Assembly: GCF_000342045.1 (NCBI RefSeq)
Contig: NZ_AONQ01000021.1
Span: 1 to 64,000, forward strand
DNA: 64,000 nt
From: Paramagnetospirillum caucaseum
Lineage (GTDB): Bacteria > Pseudomonadota > Alphaproteobacteria > Rhodospirillales > Magnetospirillaceae
Direction: 5' to 3'
The notes beneath the pieces are model-generated. The model had not been told where the DNA came from, ran no database searches, and was given only the letters and a program-made list of their open reading frames with translations. Made by a program: the position numbers and the translations under genes. Positions 30,524 to 38,728 of the stretch are shown in pieces. Within the stretch, counting starts at the first letter, position 1, and every line of letters starts with the position of its first letter.

Positions 30524-32071
30524 TCAACCCCGCTTGCGCCGCATCATGCCCCTGATCTCGCCCAGGCTCAGCGCGCCCAGCAGCTGGGCCGCCGCCAGGA
30601 AGACGACGGCGCCCAGCGCCACCAGCCCGGCCAGGATGCCCACCGCCATCAGCTGCCCCTGGGCCAGGGGCCACAGCGCCAGCTTGCCCCCCCACAGCGC
30701 GCCGCCCATCACGGCGCAGGCGGCCACGATGCGCGGCGCCTTGGACTTCAGGCGCCCGTCCACGGTGAAATAGCCGCGCCGGGCCAGCAGCACGCCTAAG
30801 ATGGCCACGTTGGCCCAGGCGGCGATGGCGGTGGCCAGCGCCATGCCCACATGGCCGAGCGGCTTGGCCAGCGACAGGTTGAGGACGACGTTGAGCACCA
30901 TGGCCACCCCCGCCACCCGCACCGGCGTGGCGGTGTCCTCGCGGGCGAAGAAGCCGGGGACCAGCACCTTGACCAGCACATAGGCCGGCAGCCCGACGGC
31001 GAAGGCCACCAGGGCGGACGCCGTGGCCGCCGTCTCATCGGGTCCGAACGAGCCGCGCTCGAACAGCACCCGGATCACCGGGACGGCGATGACCATCAGG
31101 GCCACGGCGGCCGGCAAGGTCAGCGCCAGGCCCAGCTCCATGGCGCGGTTCTGGCTGGCGCGCGCCGCTTCCGCCTCGCCGGCCTTCAACTGACGCGACA
31201 GGGTGGGCAGCAGGGCGGTGCCGATGGCGATGCCCACCACGCCGAGCGGCAGCTGGTTGACCCGGTCGGCGTAGTTGAGGTAGCTGACCGCGCCGTCGGC
31301 CACCATGGAGGCGATCATGGTGTTGATCACCAGGTTGACCTGATAGACCCCGGCCCCCAGGGCGCCGGGCACGATGCGCCGGAACAGCAGCCCGACCTCG
31401 GGCGTCAGGCGGGGCCGCGTCAGCCCCAGCCCCATGCCGACGCGGCGCGCGGCGCGCGACAGCCAGACGAACTGCACGATTCCGGCGGCGAAGGTGCCCC
31501 AGGCCATGGCGTGGCCGGCGGTCTCGGAATAGGGGACAAGGAACCACAGCCCGGCCATGGAGGTCAGGTTGAGCAGCACCGGCGTGGCGGCGGCCGCCGC
31601 GAAGCGACCCATGGAATTCAGTACCCCGGCCTGCAGCGACACCAGCGAGATGAACAGCAGGTAGGGAAAGCAGATGCGCGAGAACTCGACGGCCAGCGCC
31701 ATCTTGCCCGGCACCGAGGCGAAGCCGGGCGCCAGGCCGTAGATGGCCCAGGGCATGGCCAGCTCCATCACCGCCACGAACAGGGCGAGCGCCAGGCCCA
31801 GCACGGCGAAGGCCTGCTCGGCGAAGCGCCGCGCGGCTTCCGTCCCCTCGGCGGCCATCTTGCCGGTGAACAGCGGCACGAAGGCGGCGTTGAACGCCCC
31901 TTCGGCGAACAGCGAGCGGAACAGGTTGGGAAAGCGGAAGGCCACGAAGAAGGCGTCGGCCACCGCGCCGGCGCCCAGGAAATGGGCGATCATCATCTCG
32001 CGCGCCAGGCCGGTGACGCGCGACAGCATGGTGAAGCCGCCAACCGTGGCGATGGAGCGGAACAGACTCAT
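30524..32071 (-). CDS. murJ: Lipid II flippase MurJ
   Basis: Inner-membrane MOP-superfamily protein of 515 residues with about 14 hydrophobic segments, beginning SIATVGGFTMLSRVTGLAREM, the typical MurJ/MviN N-terminus. It flips the peptidoglycan precursor lipid II across the membrane. It lies between an acetyltransferase gene 39 bases upstream and trpS downstream. Confidence 0.95.
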   Translation of the reverse strand: MSLFRSIATVGGFTMLSRVTGLAREMMIAHFLGAGAVADAFFVAFRFPNLFRSLFAEGAFNAAFVPLFTGKMAAEGTEAARRFAEQAFAVLGLALALFVAVMELAMPWAIYGLAPGFASVPGKMALAVEFSRICFPYLLFISLVSLQAGVLNSMGRFAAAAATPVLLNLTSMAGLWFLVPYSETAGHAMAWGTFAAGIVQFVWLSRAARRVGMGLGLTRPRLTPEVGLLFRRIVPGALGAGVYQVNLVINTMIASMVADGAVSYLNYADRVNQLPLGVVGIAIGTALLPTLSRQLKAGEAEAARASQNRAMELGLALTLPAAVALMVIAVPVIRVLFERGSFGPDETAATASALVAFAVGLPAYVLVKVLVPGFFAREDTATPVRVAGVAMVLNVVLNLSLAKPLGHVGMALATAIAAWANVAILGVLLARRGYFTVDGRLKSKAPRIVAACAVMGGALWGGKLALWPLAQGQLMAVGILAGLVALGAVVFLAAAQLLGALSLGEIRGMMRRKRG

Positions 32072-32110
32072 GGCCGCACTATTGAGGCAAGCCCCCGCCG
32101 ACGCAAGGGG

Positions 32111-32614
32111 TCATCCCGCCAGACCCAGCTGGAAGCACTGCTCGGTGACCGGCTTGCCCCAGGTCTCGCCGGTCAGCTCCTGGGTGAGGACGAACCCGCG
32201 CGCCTCGTAGAGCCGCCGGGCGACGTGCAGCCCGGCGAAGGTCCACAGATGCACCGAGGCGAAGCCCTTTTCCCGGCAGAATTCCAGGGCGGTATCCAGC
32301 AGGCGCGATCCCGCCCCCATGCCCTGGCGGTGGGGATCGACCATGAACCAGCGCAGATGCGCGCCCGTCTCCAGCCCCTTGGCGCCGTCGATGGCCACCG
32401 ATCCCACCATGCGGTCGCGGGAATCCACGGCGCACCACAATTGGCTGGCGAAGCGGTGGCGGTCACGCACGAAGGCGGCCAGCTCGCAGGCCACCTTGGC
32501 CTCGAAATAGGGGCCGAAATTCCAGTGGAGCGCGTAATAGCGCGAATGCATCGCCACGATGTCGCCGATGGCGCCCGGCTGCCACCCGGCGACGATCTCG
32601 ACCTCGTCCCTCAT
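32111..32614 (-). CDS. GNAT family N-acetyltransferase
   Basis: A 167-residue GNAT protein. The acetyl-CoA-binding motif A is WFMVDPHRQGMGAGSRLLDT at about residues 90-109, and motif B includes WTFAGLHVARRLYEARGFV. The substrate is unknown. The start at MRDEVEIVAG is fixed by GGAGGAAGG five bases upstream; a longer frame has no such site. It lies between the 26-residue peptide gene and murJ on the same strand. Confidence 0.88.
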   Translation of the reverse strand: MRDEVEIVAGWQPGAIGDIVAMHSRYYALHWNFGPYFEAKVACELAAFVRDRHRFASQLWCAVDSRDRMVGSVAIDGAKGLETGAHLRWFMVDPHRQGMGAGSRLLDTALEFCREKGFASVHLWTFAGLHVARRLYEARGFVLTQELTGETWGKPVTEQCFQLGLAG

Positions 32615-32666
32615 GCCCTTCCTCCCGGCCGTGTCGGGAAATCCTGACACGGCGGGAAACGGGTGG

Positions 32667-32747
32667 CTACAGCAGCAAAAGGCCGAGCAGCCAGTAGCTG
32701 CCGCCGGGCAAGGCGGCGATCAGCAGGTTCTTGGAAAAATCGTCCAT
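32667..32747 (-). CDS. 26-residue hydrophobic small protein
   Basis: A small reading frame with ATG and TAG, reading MDDFSKNLLIAALPGGSYWL and then LGLLLL. GGAGG lies 8 bases before the ATG, a near-ideal ribosome-binding site. The peptide is acidic at the N-terminus and hydrophobic for the rest, as expected of a single-span small membrane protein. It lies between the cupredoxin gene of the iron locus (102 bases upstream) and the acetyltransferase gene. An 8-bp AT-rich inverted repeat at 32772-32800 sits just upstream and may be an operator. I know of no named family. Confidence 0.55.
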   Translation of the reverse strand: MDDFSKNLLIAALPGGSYWLLGLLLL

Positions 32748-32771
32748 GGCCACATCCTCCCCAAGGCTGCG

Positions 32772-32800
32772 AAATAACCACTTTTCTTGTAAGGTTATTT
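32772..32800. repeat. AT-rich inverted repeat AAATAACC/GGTTATTT
   Basis: Two perfect 8-base arms separated by 13 bases lie in an AT-rich island 25-53 bases upstream of the 26-residue peptide start and 48 bases after the cupredoxin stop. An operator or terminator role is possible; the minus strand has no T-run after the stem. Confidence 0.4.
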
Positions 32801-32848
32801 AAGCACCGAGGACGGCCGGAAGGCGACGGATCATCGGTATTAAGGTCT

Positions 32849-33196
32849 TCACCGGGCGACGATGACCCCCTTGGCGGTGGCCTCGTGATACTCGCCGAAG
32901 AAGGGGTACTCGCCGGGATCGACCTTGCCCAGCACCACCCGGACCTCGGCGCCGGGAAAGACGATCTTTTCCCGGCGCAATTCCAGGCACTCGAACTCCT
33001 CGGGCTCGGCATCCTCGTTCCTGATCAGCAGGATCACCTTGGTCTTGGCCGGAATTTCCAGGCGTTCGGGGCTGAACCGGTGATCCTTGATGGTCAGCCT
33101 GACCAGCACCTCGTCGGCGGCCAGGACGCCCGGGCTCCACAGGGCGAGCAGCAGGGCCGACAGAACCGGAAGAATGAGTCGGGAAAGAACAGGCAT
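32849..33196 (-). CDS. Cupredoxin-domain periplasmic protein (FtrB-like)
   Basis: A 115-residue exported protein with a signal peptide (to about residue 26, GVLA/ADEV) and a cupredoxin_1 fold ending PGEYPFFGEYHEATAKGVIV. Similar small cupredoxins (FtrB) accompany P19 proteins in ferrous iron uptake systems and are thought to oxidise iron. Copper ligands are hard to place: the family's E/H-rich site reads FECLELRREK. It is transcribed away from the P19 gene, and a Fur-like box lies at 33272-33286 in its promoter region. Confidence 0.75.
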   Translation of the reverse strand: MPVLSRLILPVLSALLLALWSPGVLAADEVLVRLTIKDHRFSPERLEIPAKTKVILLIRNEDAEPEEFECLELRREKIVFPGAEVRVVLGKVDPGEYPFFGEYHEATAKGVIVAR

Positions 33197-33271
33197 GGCC
33201 GTTTCCTTGGCTATTGATAGCGCCTCGCATTCTCATACTCAAGTCCTAGCGCTTTGTCCAGACCCTGATTG

Positions 33272-33286
33272 TGGGAATTATTTGCA
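33272..33286. promoter_or_regulatory. Candidate Fur box, cupredoxin side
   Basis: TGGGAATTATTTGCA reads as a 7-1-7 inverted repeat with 5 of 7 paired positions; the TGCAAAT half is the usual alphaproteobacterial Fur half-site. It lies 76 bases upstream of the cupredoxin start. Confidence 0.4.
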
Positions 33287-33377
33287 GCTTTTCCAGGGGA
33301 TTGTTTCATATGTGATTTATCCGCCGGAAGGGCTCTGGCCGGCCTTTCCCGCCTAACCCGGAGGAAAAGTATGGCTG

Positions 33378-33406
33378 TTGACAGGCCGCGGCAGAGCGGC
33401 TAGGAA
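33378..33406 (+). promoter_or_regulatory. Predicted promoter of the P19 gene
   Basis: TTGACA (33378-33383) is a perfect -35; TAGGAA (33401-33406), a weak -10, follows at 17 bases. Transcription would start near 33413, directly at the Fur-like box at 33414-33428. Confidence 0.45.
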
Positions 33407-33413
33407 CAGCAAC

Positions 33414-33428
33414 TGCGAGTCACTTGCA
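33414..33428. promoter_or_regulatory. Candidate Fur box, P19 side
   Basis: TGCGAGTCACTTGCA is a 7-1-7 inverted repeat with 6 of 7 paired positions, in the form seen for alphaproteobacterial Fur. It covers the predicted transcription start of the P19 gene, the right place for a repressor. TCGCA at 33430-33434 provides a further half-site. Confidence 0.5.
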
Positions 33429-33457
33429 GTCGCATTACCATTGGCATAGAGGCCCCC

Positions 33458-34021
33458 ATGACCAATCGTCAGAGCATCCTTTCCGCCCTCGCCCTCGTGG
33501 CGGGCCTGTTCACCGCCACCGTCCCGGCCATGGCGGTGGAGTATCCCATCGGCGCCCCCGAGAACCGCTACGGCATGGAGATCGGCGCCGTCTATCTCCA
33601 GGCGGTGCGCATGGAGCCCGACGGCATGATGACCCAGCCCGAGCAGTCGGACATCCATATCGAGGCCGACATCAAGGCGCTGCAGGGCAATCCCAACGGC
33701 TATCCCGAAGGGGCGTGGATTCCCTACCTGCATGTGACCTACGAGCTGGTCAAGGACGGCACCGGCGAGGTGATCAAGGGCGACATGATGCCCATGGTGG
33801 CCAGCGACGGCCCCCATTACGGCGACAACATCAAGCTGAAGGGCCCCGGCAAGTACAAGGTCACCTACACCATCTATCCGCCCAACGCCCCCGAGAACCA
33901 TGCCGGCAAGCATTACGGCCGCCACACCGACCGCGCCACCGGCGTGCGTCCGTGGTTCCCGGCCTTCAAGCTCGACTACGAATTCGTCTTCGCCGGCATC
34001 GGCAAGAAGGGTGGCTACTGA
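33458..34021 (+). CDS. Periplasmic iron-binding protein, P19/FtrA (Tp34) family
   Basis: A 187-residue protein with a signal peptide ending at VPAMA (about residue 26). The mature part opens VEYPIGAPENRYGMEIGAVY and contains SDIHIEADI and WIPYLHVTYEL, whose Met, Glu and His positions are the copper/iron ligands of the P19 family. In Campylobacter P19 and in FtrABCD systems it takes part in ferrous iron uptake. It is the first of three coupled plus-strand genes, with the porin ATG overlapping its stop (TGATG). Confidence 0.87.
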   Translation: MTNRQSILSALALVAGLFTATVPAMAVEYPIGAPENRYGMEIGAVYLQAVRMEPDGMMTQPEQSDIHIEADIKALQGNPNGYPEGAWIPYLHVTYELVKDGTGEVIKGDMMPMVASDGPHYGDNIKLKGPGKYKVTYTIYPPNAPENHAGKHYGRHTDRATGVRPWFPAFKLDYEFVFAGIGKKGGY

Positions 34022-35472
34022 TGAGCGCCCGTTCCATCGCGACGGTGGCGGCGATCGGCATGATCGCCGCTACCCCGGCCTGGGCCGCCAAGGACCCTTC
34101 CACCGCCGAGCTGCTGGCCGAGATCCGGCGCCTGGCCAACCGCGTCGAGGAGCTGGAGCGCAAAAAGCCGGTCGCCACCGAGACCGTGCAGCGCATCGAA
34201 AAGCTGGAGCAGCATAACGCCGCGGTGGAAAAGGCCCTGGAACAGGACACCATCAGCGAGACCGAGCCGCAGCTCGCCGCCCGCATGAAGGCCACCGAGA
34301 CCGACGCGCTGTCCTACAGGAAGGGCAAGAAGATTCTCGACGCCCTGGGCGACGTCAAGGTCGGCGCCGGCATGACCATGGTCGGCCAGAACCTGGCGGG
34401 CCAGCAGCTGGACAAGGAAAGCCAGCTCAACTGGCGCGGCGACGTGACCGTAAGCCTGCCCGGCGGCGAGGCCGCCGGAATCAAGGGCACCATCTTCACC
34501 CATGTGCGCATGGGCCAGGGCCAGGGCGTCGGTTCGGTCAAAAACTCCTTCTCCTCGGTCAACGCCACCGCCTTCCAGCGCCCCGGCGCCGACAATTCCG
34601 ACGCCGCCATCGGGCTGGTGGAAGCCTATTACCAGCTGGAAACCGCCGGGTTGGGCGGAAAGCTGGAAGCCACCCTCGGCAAGATGGACCCCTTCGTGTT
34701 CTTCGACCAGAACGCGGTGGCCGCCGACGAGACCCGCTTCTTCATGAACCAGGCCCTGGTTCACAATCCGCTGCTGGACGCCGGCGGCGACATCGGCGTC
34801 GACGGGCTGGGCTTCACCCCCGGCCTGCGGGTGGCCTACACCAATGAATCCGACAAGTCGCAGGTCTGGCGCCTTCAGGCCGGCGTGTTCGAGACCGGCA
34901 ACGGCGCCGCCTTCCAGAACTCCACCGATTTCCCCTTCCGCATCGTCCAGGCGGAAACCACCCAGCGCTTCTTCGGCGGCCTGGAAGGCAATTACCGCGT
35001 CTACGGCTGGATGAACGACCGCGCCACCGATTTCGACAGCCGGCGCGCCAAGCATGCCGGCATCGGCCTGTCCTTCGACCAGAAGGTGGACGATTACGTC
35101 ACGTTGTTCGCGCGTTACGGCCACGAGGTGAAGGGCAACCCCCGCTTCGACCAGAGCCTGACCGTCGGCGGCGAAATCGGCGGCTCCTATTGGGGACGCG
35201 GCGCCGACGGACTGGGTCTCGCCCTGGCGGCGTCCCACGTCAACAAGAAGTTCCGCGACCGCTCCGAAACGCTGGACAACGATGCCGACGGCACGCCGGA
35301 TTTCGGCTACCGCGCGGTTTCCTTCGAGCAGATGGCCGAGGTCTACTACCGCTACCGCCTGCTTCCCAATTTCGAGCTGACCCCGGACGCCCAGGTGATC
35401 CGCCATGCCGGCGGCGACCCGTCGGGCGCCGTGGTCTACGCCCTGGGATTGAGGGGGCAGCTGGCCTATTAA
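34021..35472 (+). CDS. Outer-membrane porin-like protein with N-terminal coiled coil
   Basis: A 483-residue exported protein. After a signal peptide (to about residue 22, TPAWA) comes a coiled-coil stretch (about 25-85, ELLAEIRRLANRVEELERK) as in trimeric OprB/carbohydrate-selective and phosphate porins. The remainder looks like an outer-membrane beta-barrel and ends in GLRGQLAY, with the terminal aromatic expected of outer-membrane proteins. Its place between a P19 gene and a polyferredoxin gene suggests it admits iron or an iron chelate. I place the start at the ATG overlapping the P19 stop; the frame runs further back within P19. Confidence 0.78.
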   Translation: MSARSIATVAAIGMIAATPAWAAKDPSTAELLAEIRRLANRVEELERKKPVATETVQRIEKLEQHNAAVEKALEQDTISETEPQLAARMKATETDALSYRKGKKILDALGDVKVGAGMTMVGQNLAGQQLDKESQLNWRGDVTVSLPGGEAAGIKGTIFTHVRMGQGQGVGSVKNSFSSVNATAFQRPGADNSDAAIGLVEAYYQLETAGLGGKLEATLGKMDPFVFFDQNAVAADETRFFMNQALVHNPLLDAGGDIGVDGLGFTPGLRVAYTNESDKSQVWRLQAGVFETGNGAAFQNSTDFPFRIVQAETTQRFFGGLEGNYRVYGWMNDRATDFDSRRAKHAGIGLSFDQKVDDYVTLFARYGHEVKGNPRFDQSLTVGGEIGGSYWGRGADGLGLALAASHVNKKFRDRSETLDNDADGTPDFGYRAVSFEQMAEVYYRYRLLPNFELTPDAQVIRHAGGDPSGAVVYALGLRGQLAY

Positions 35473-35559
35473 TGGGTGCAAGCGCCTCTCAGTCGTATTA
35501 TCACTATCGGCCATGCCCGGTCCCAATGCCGGGCATGGTTTGATCTTTTTGAGGACCGC

Positions 35560-36924
35560 ATGAACGCCCTCTCCTCCCGCTCCGCCCCGCTGGCCGTTAT
35601 CGGCCATTTCCTGGCCCGCCATTCCGGGACCATCCAGGCGGTGCAGTGGCTGATGGTCGTCATCTATCTCGGATTGGTGACCGTGCCGGCCTTCCTGCCG
35701 GTTCCCGACGATGCCCAGCATATCTGGGACAATCTGGTGCTGTTCGCCCAGTTCGCCTTCTGGGGCGTGTGGTGGCCCTTCGTCATGGTCAGCATGGTGG
35801 TGATGGGCCGCGCATGGTGCGGCCTGTTCTGTCCCGAGGGCACCATGACCGAATGGGTCAGCCGCCACGGCCTCGGCCGGGCCATTCCCGCCTGGCTGCG
35901 CTGGAAGGGCTGGCCGTTCGTGGCCTTCGTCTGCACCACCGTCTACGGCCAGATGATCACCGTCTACGAATACCCCAAGGCGGCGCTGCTGATCCTCGGC
36001 GCCTCCACCGTCATGGCGCTGGGCATCGGGCTGGTCTACGGGCGGGGAAAAAGGGTGTGGTGCCGCTATCTCTGCCCGGCCAGCGGGGTATTCTCGCTGC
36101 TGTCGCGCCTCGCCCCCGTCCATTTCCGCGTCGATGCCGAGGCCTGGCGGGTGGCGCCGCGCACCCATGCGGTGGACTGCGCCACCCTGGTGGACGTCCG
36201 CGCCATGACCGGCGGCGGCTCGTGCCACATGTGCGGCCGCTGTTCCGGCCATCGCGACGCCGTCGAACTGGCGCCCCGCCTGCCCGGCTCCGAGATCGCC
36301 GCCCTGCCGGCCCGCGAGGTGTCGCCCTGGGACATCGTCCTGCTGCTGTTCGGGGTGATGGGGGTGGCGACCGGCGCCTTCCAGTGGGCCGGCTCGCCGT
36401 GGTTCGTCGCCCTGAAGCAGGGCATCGCCCGCATCCTGATCGAGCGCGACATCCTGTTCCCCATGACCGAGACCCTGCCCTGGTGGCTGCTGACCAATTC
36501 CGACGAGACCGGCGAGGTGTTCAGCCTGCTGGACGGCTTTTGCATCGTCGCCTATATGGGCGGCGCCGCCCTGGCGCTGGGCGGCATCGGGCTGGCCGGG
36601 CTGGCCGCCGCCGCCCGGGTGCTGGGCGAAAAGCGCCTGCTGTGGCGCCTCGGCTACGGGCTGGTGCCGGCCGGGGCGGCGGGCCTCATCGTCGGCCTGT
36701 CGTCCATGACGCTGACCCAGCTCACCGCCGAGGGGGTGTTCCTCGCCTGGGTGCCCGACGCCCGCGCCCTGCTGCTGACCGGCGGATTGCTGTGGAGCGC
36801 CCTGCTGCTGTGGCGCTCGCTGCCCGCCGCCGCCTTCGCCCGCCGGCTGGCCGCCTGGGGGCTGGGGCTGGCCGGGGCTTTCGCCCAGCTCGGCATGTGG
36901 GGGGTGTTCTTCTTCGTCTGGTAG
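35560..36924 (+). CDS. NapH-like membrane polyferredoxin (FtrD-like)
   Basis: A 454-residue inner-membrane protein with roughly nine to ten membrane segments. It carries two NapH/RdxA-type cysteine motifs, [14 protein letters not shown] near residue 88 and [15 protein letters not shown] near residue 168, and then a ferredoxin-like [10 protein letters not shown]. This fits an electron-transfer protein like FtrD, which re-reduces ferric iron for uptake. GAGGA lies 6 bases before the chosen ATG. The extra C-terminal membrane segments (from about 275) exceed the usual NapH length and could take over part of the missing FTR1 permease's role; that is speculation. Confidence 0.8.
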   Translation: MNALSSRSAPLAVIGHFLARHSGTIQAVQWLMVVIYLGLVTVPAFLPVPDDAQHIWDNLVLFAQFAFWGVWWPFVMVSMVVMGRAWCGLFCPEGTMTEWVSRHGLGRAIPAWLRWKGWPFVAFVCTTVYGQMITVYEYPKAALLILGASTVMALGIGLVYGRGKRVWCRYLCPASGVFSLLSRLAPVHFRVDAEAWRVAPRTHAVDCATLVDVRAMTGGGSCHMCGRCSGHRDAVELAPRLPGSEIAALPAREVSPWDIVLLLFGVMGVATGAFQWAGSPWFVALKQGIARILIERDILFPMTETLPWWLLTNSDETGEVFSLLDGFCIVAYMGGAALALGGIGLAGLAAAARVLGEKRLLWRLGYGLVPAGAAGLIVGLSSMTLTQLTAEGVFLAWVPDARALLLTGGLLWSALLLWRSLPAAAFARRLAAWGLGLAGAFAQLGMWGVFFFVW

Positions 36925-36958
36925 GGTAGGATTCCCCCGACTGATACGGGGGAATCTC

Positions 36959-38599
36959 ATGGCACATCCGACGTCACTTCCCGCCTGGAAGGATCTGGAG
37001 GCCCTGGCCGCCACCACCGGCCGGCGGCCCATGCGCGAGATGTTCGCCGAGGACCCGGAGCGCTTCGGGCGTTTCTCGGCCCGCCTGGACGGGCTGCTGC
37101 TCGATTATTCCAAGAACCGCATCGACGAGGACGTGATGGCCGCCCTGCTGCGCCTCGCCGCGCAGGCCGGGGTGCCGGCCGCCCGCGACGCCATGATCGG
37201 CGGGGCCAGGATCAACGTCACCGAGCGCCGCGCCGTGCTGCACACCGCGCTGCGGAACCGCTCGGACCGCCCGGTGACGGTCGATGGCCACGACGTGATG
37301 CCCGAGGTGCGCGCCGTGCTCGAGCGCATGAAGGCCTTCGCCGGGCGGGTCCGTTCGGGCGAGTGGCGGGGCGCCACCGGACGGCCCATGCGCAACGTGG
37401 TCAATATCGGCATCGGCGGCTCGGACCTCGGGCCGGTGATGGTCACCGAGGCGCTGAAGCCCTATCACAAGGACGATCTGGCGGTCCGCTTCATCTCCAA
37501 CGTGGACGGCAGCCACGCCGCCGAGGTGCTGAAGCTCTGCGATCCCGAGACCACCTTGTTCATCGTGGCGTCGAAGACCTTCACCACCCAGGAGACCATC
37601 GCCAACGCGCGGACCTGCCGGGCCTGGGCCGTGGAAAGGCTGGGCGAGGCCGCCATCCCGGCCCATTTCGTCGCGCTGTCCACCAATGCCGAGGCGGTGG
37701 CCGGGTTCGGCATCGACACCGCCAACATGTTCGGGTTCTGGGACTGGGTGGGGGGCCGCTATTCCCTGTGGTCGGCCATCGGCCTGTCCATCGCCGTGGC
37801 GGTGGGCTTCGAGCGCTTCGAGGAACTGCTGGCCGGCGGCCACGCCATGGACGAGCATTTCCGCACCGCGCCCCTGGAGGCCAACCTGCCGGTGATCCTC
37901 GCCCTGATCGGCATCTGGAACGCCAATTTCCTCGGCGCCGAATCCTATGCCGTGCTGCCCTACGACCAGTACCTGCACCGCCTGCCGGCCTATCTCCAGC
38001 AGCTGGACATGGAGAGCAACGGCAAGGGCACCGCCAAGGACGGCGCCCCGGTGGCCTGGGGCACCGGCCCCGTGGTGTTCGGCGAACCGGGCACCAACGG
38101 CCAGCACGCCTTCTACCAGCTGATCCACCAGGGCACCCGCCTGATCCCCTGCGACTTCCTGGCCGCCGCCCACAGCCACAACCCGCTGGGCGAGCATCAC
38201 CTGATGCTGCTGTCCAACGTCCTGGCCCAGGCCGAGGCGCTGATGAGGGGCAAGACCGAGGCCGAGGCCCGCGCCGAGCTGGAACAGGCCGGCACGGCGG
38301 CGGACGAGATCGCCCGCCAGCTGCCCCACCGGGTGTTTCCCGGCAACCGCCCCAGCAACACCCTGCTCTATCCCCGCCTCGACCCCTTCACCCTGGGCAT
38401 GCTGATCGCCCTTTACGAACACAAGGTCTTCGTCCAGGGCGTGGTCTGGGACGTCTGCAGCTTCGACCAGTGGGGGGTGGAGCTGGGCAAGGTGCTGGCC
38501 AAGGCCATCCTGCCGGAACTTTCACCCGGCAATACAATCGGCAGCCACGATTGCTCGACCGCCGGGCTGATCAAAGCTATCCGCGCCCTGCGGCAATAA
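36959..38599 (+). CDS. pgi: Glucose-6-phosphate isomerase
   Basis: Phosphoglucose isomerase of 546 residues (Escherichia coli 549), interconverting glucose-6-phosphate and fructose-6-phosphate. The family signatures [34 protein letters not shown] and [10 protein letters not shown] are present, as is the catalytic HEN-like LIHQGT region. It starts 34 bases after the polyferredoxin gene on the same strand, with no metabolic link to it evident. Confidence 0.97.
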   Translation: MAHPTSLPAWKDLEALAATTGRRPMREMFAEDPERFGRFSARLDGLLLDYSKNRIDEDVMAALLRLAAQAGVPAARDAMIGGARINVTERRAVLHTALRNRSDRPVTVDGHDVMPEVRAVLERMKAFAGRVRSGEWRGATGRPMRNVVNIGIGGSDLGPVMVTEALKPYHKDDLAVRFISNVDGSHAAEVLKLCDPETTLFIVASKTFTTQETIANARTCRAWAVERLGEAAIPAHFVALSTNAEAVAGFGIDTANMFGFWDWVGGRYSLWSAIGLSIAVAVGFERFEELLAGGHAMDEHFRTAPLEANLPVILALIGIWNANFLGAESYAVLPYDQYLHRLPAYLQQLDMESNGKGTAKDGAPVAWGTGPVVFGEPGTNGQHAFYQLIHQGTRLIPCDFLAAAHSHNPLGEHHLMLLSNVLAQAEALMRGKTEAEARAELEQAGTAADEIARQLPHRVFPGNRPSNTLLYPRLDPFTLGMLIALYEHKVFVQGVVWDVCSFDQWGVELGKVLAKAILPELSPGNTIGSHDCSTAGLIKAIRALRQ

Positions 38600-38626
38600 C
38601 AATCAACTAATTATTGTTCTTTGGTC

Positions 38627-38659
38627 TTACCAGTTCCGGACCGGCATTTAGGCTGGTAA
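38627..38659. repeat. 7-bp inverted repeat upstream of the diguanylate cyclase gene
   Basis: TTACCAG (38627-38633) and CTGGTAA (38653-38659) flank a 19-base spacer, 70-102 bases upstream of the PAS-GGDEF start. A regulator-binding site is possible; nothing else supports it. Confidence 0.3.
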
Positions 38660-38728
38660 CGGCGCCTGCGAATCTGTATATGCTGATCCAGATTTCAGGT
38701 TGATCGCCCGGGGAAGGGGCAAGCCGGG

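Noticed and set aside
38595-38625. Terminator after pgi
   Set aside because: AACAAT/ATTGTT arms are short, AT-rich and weak; not enough to call.
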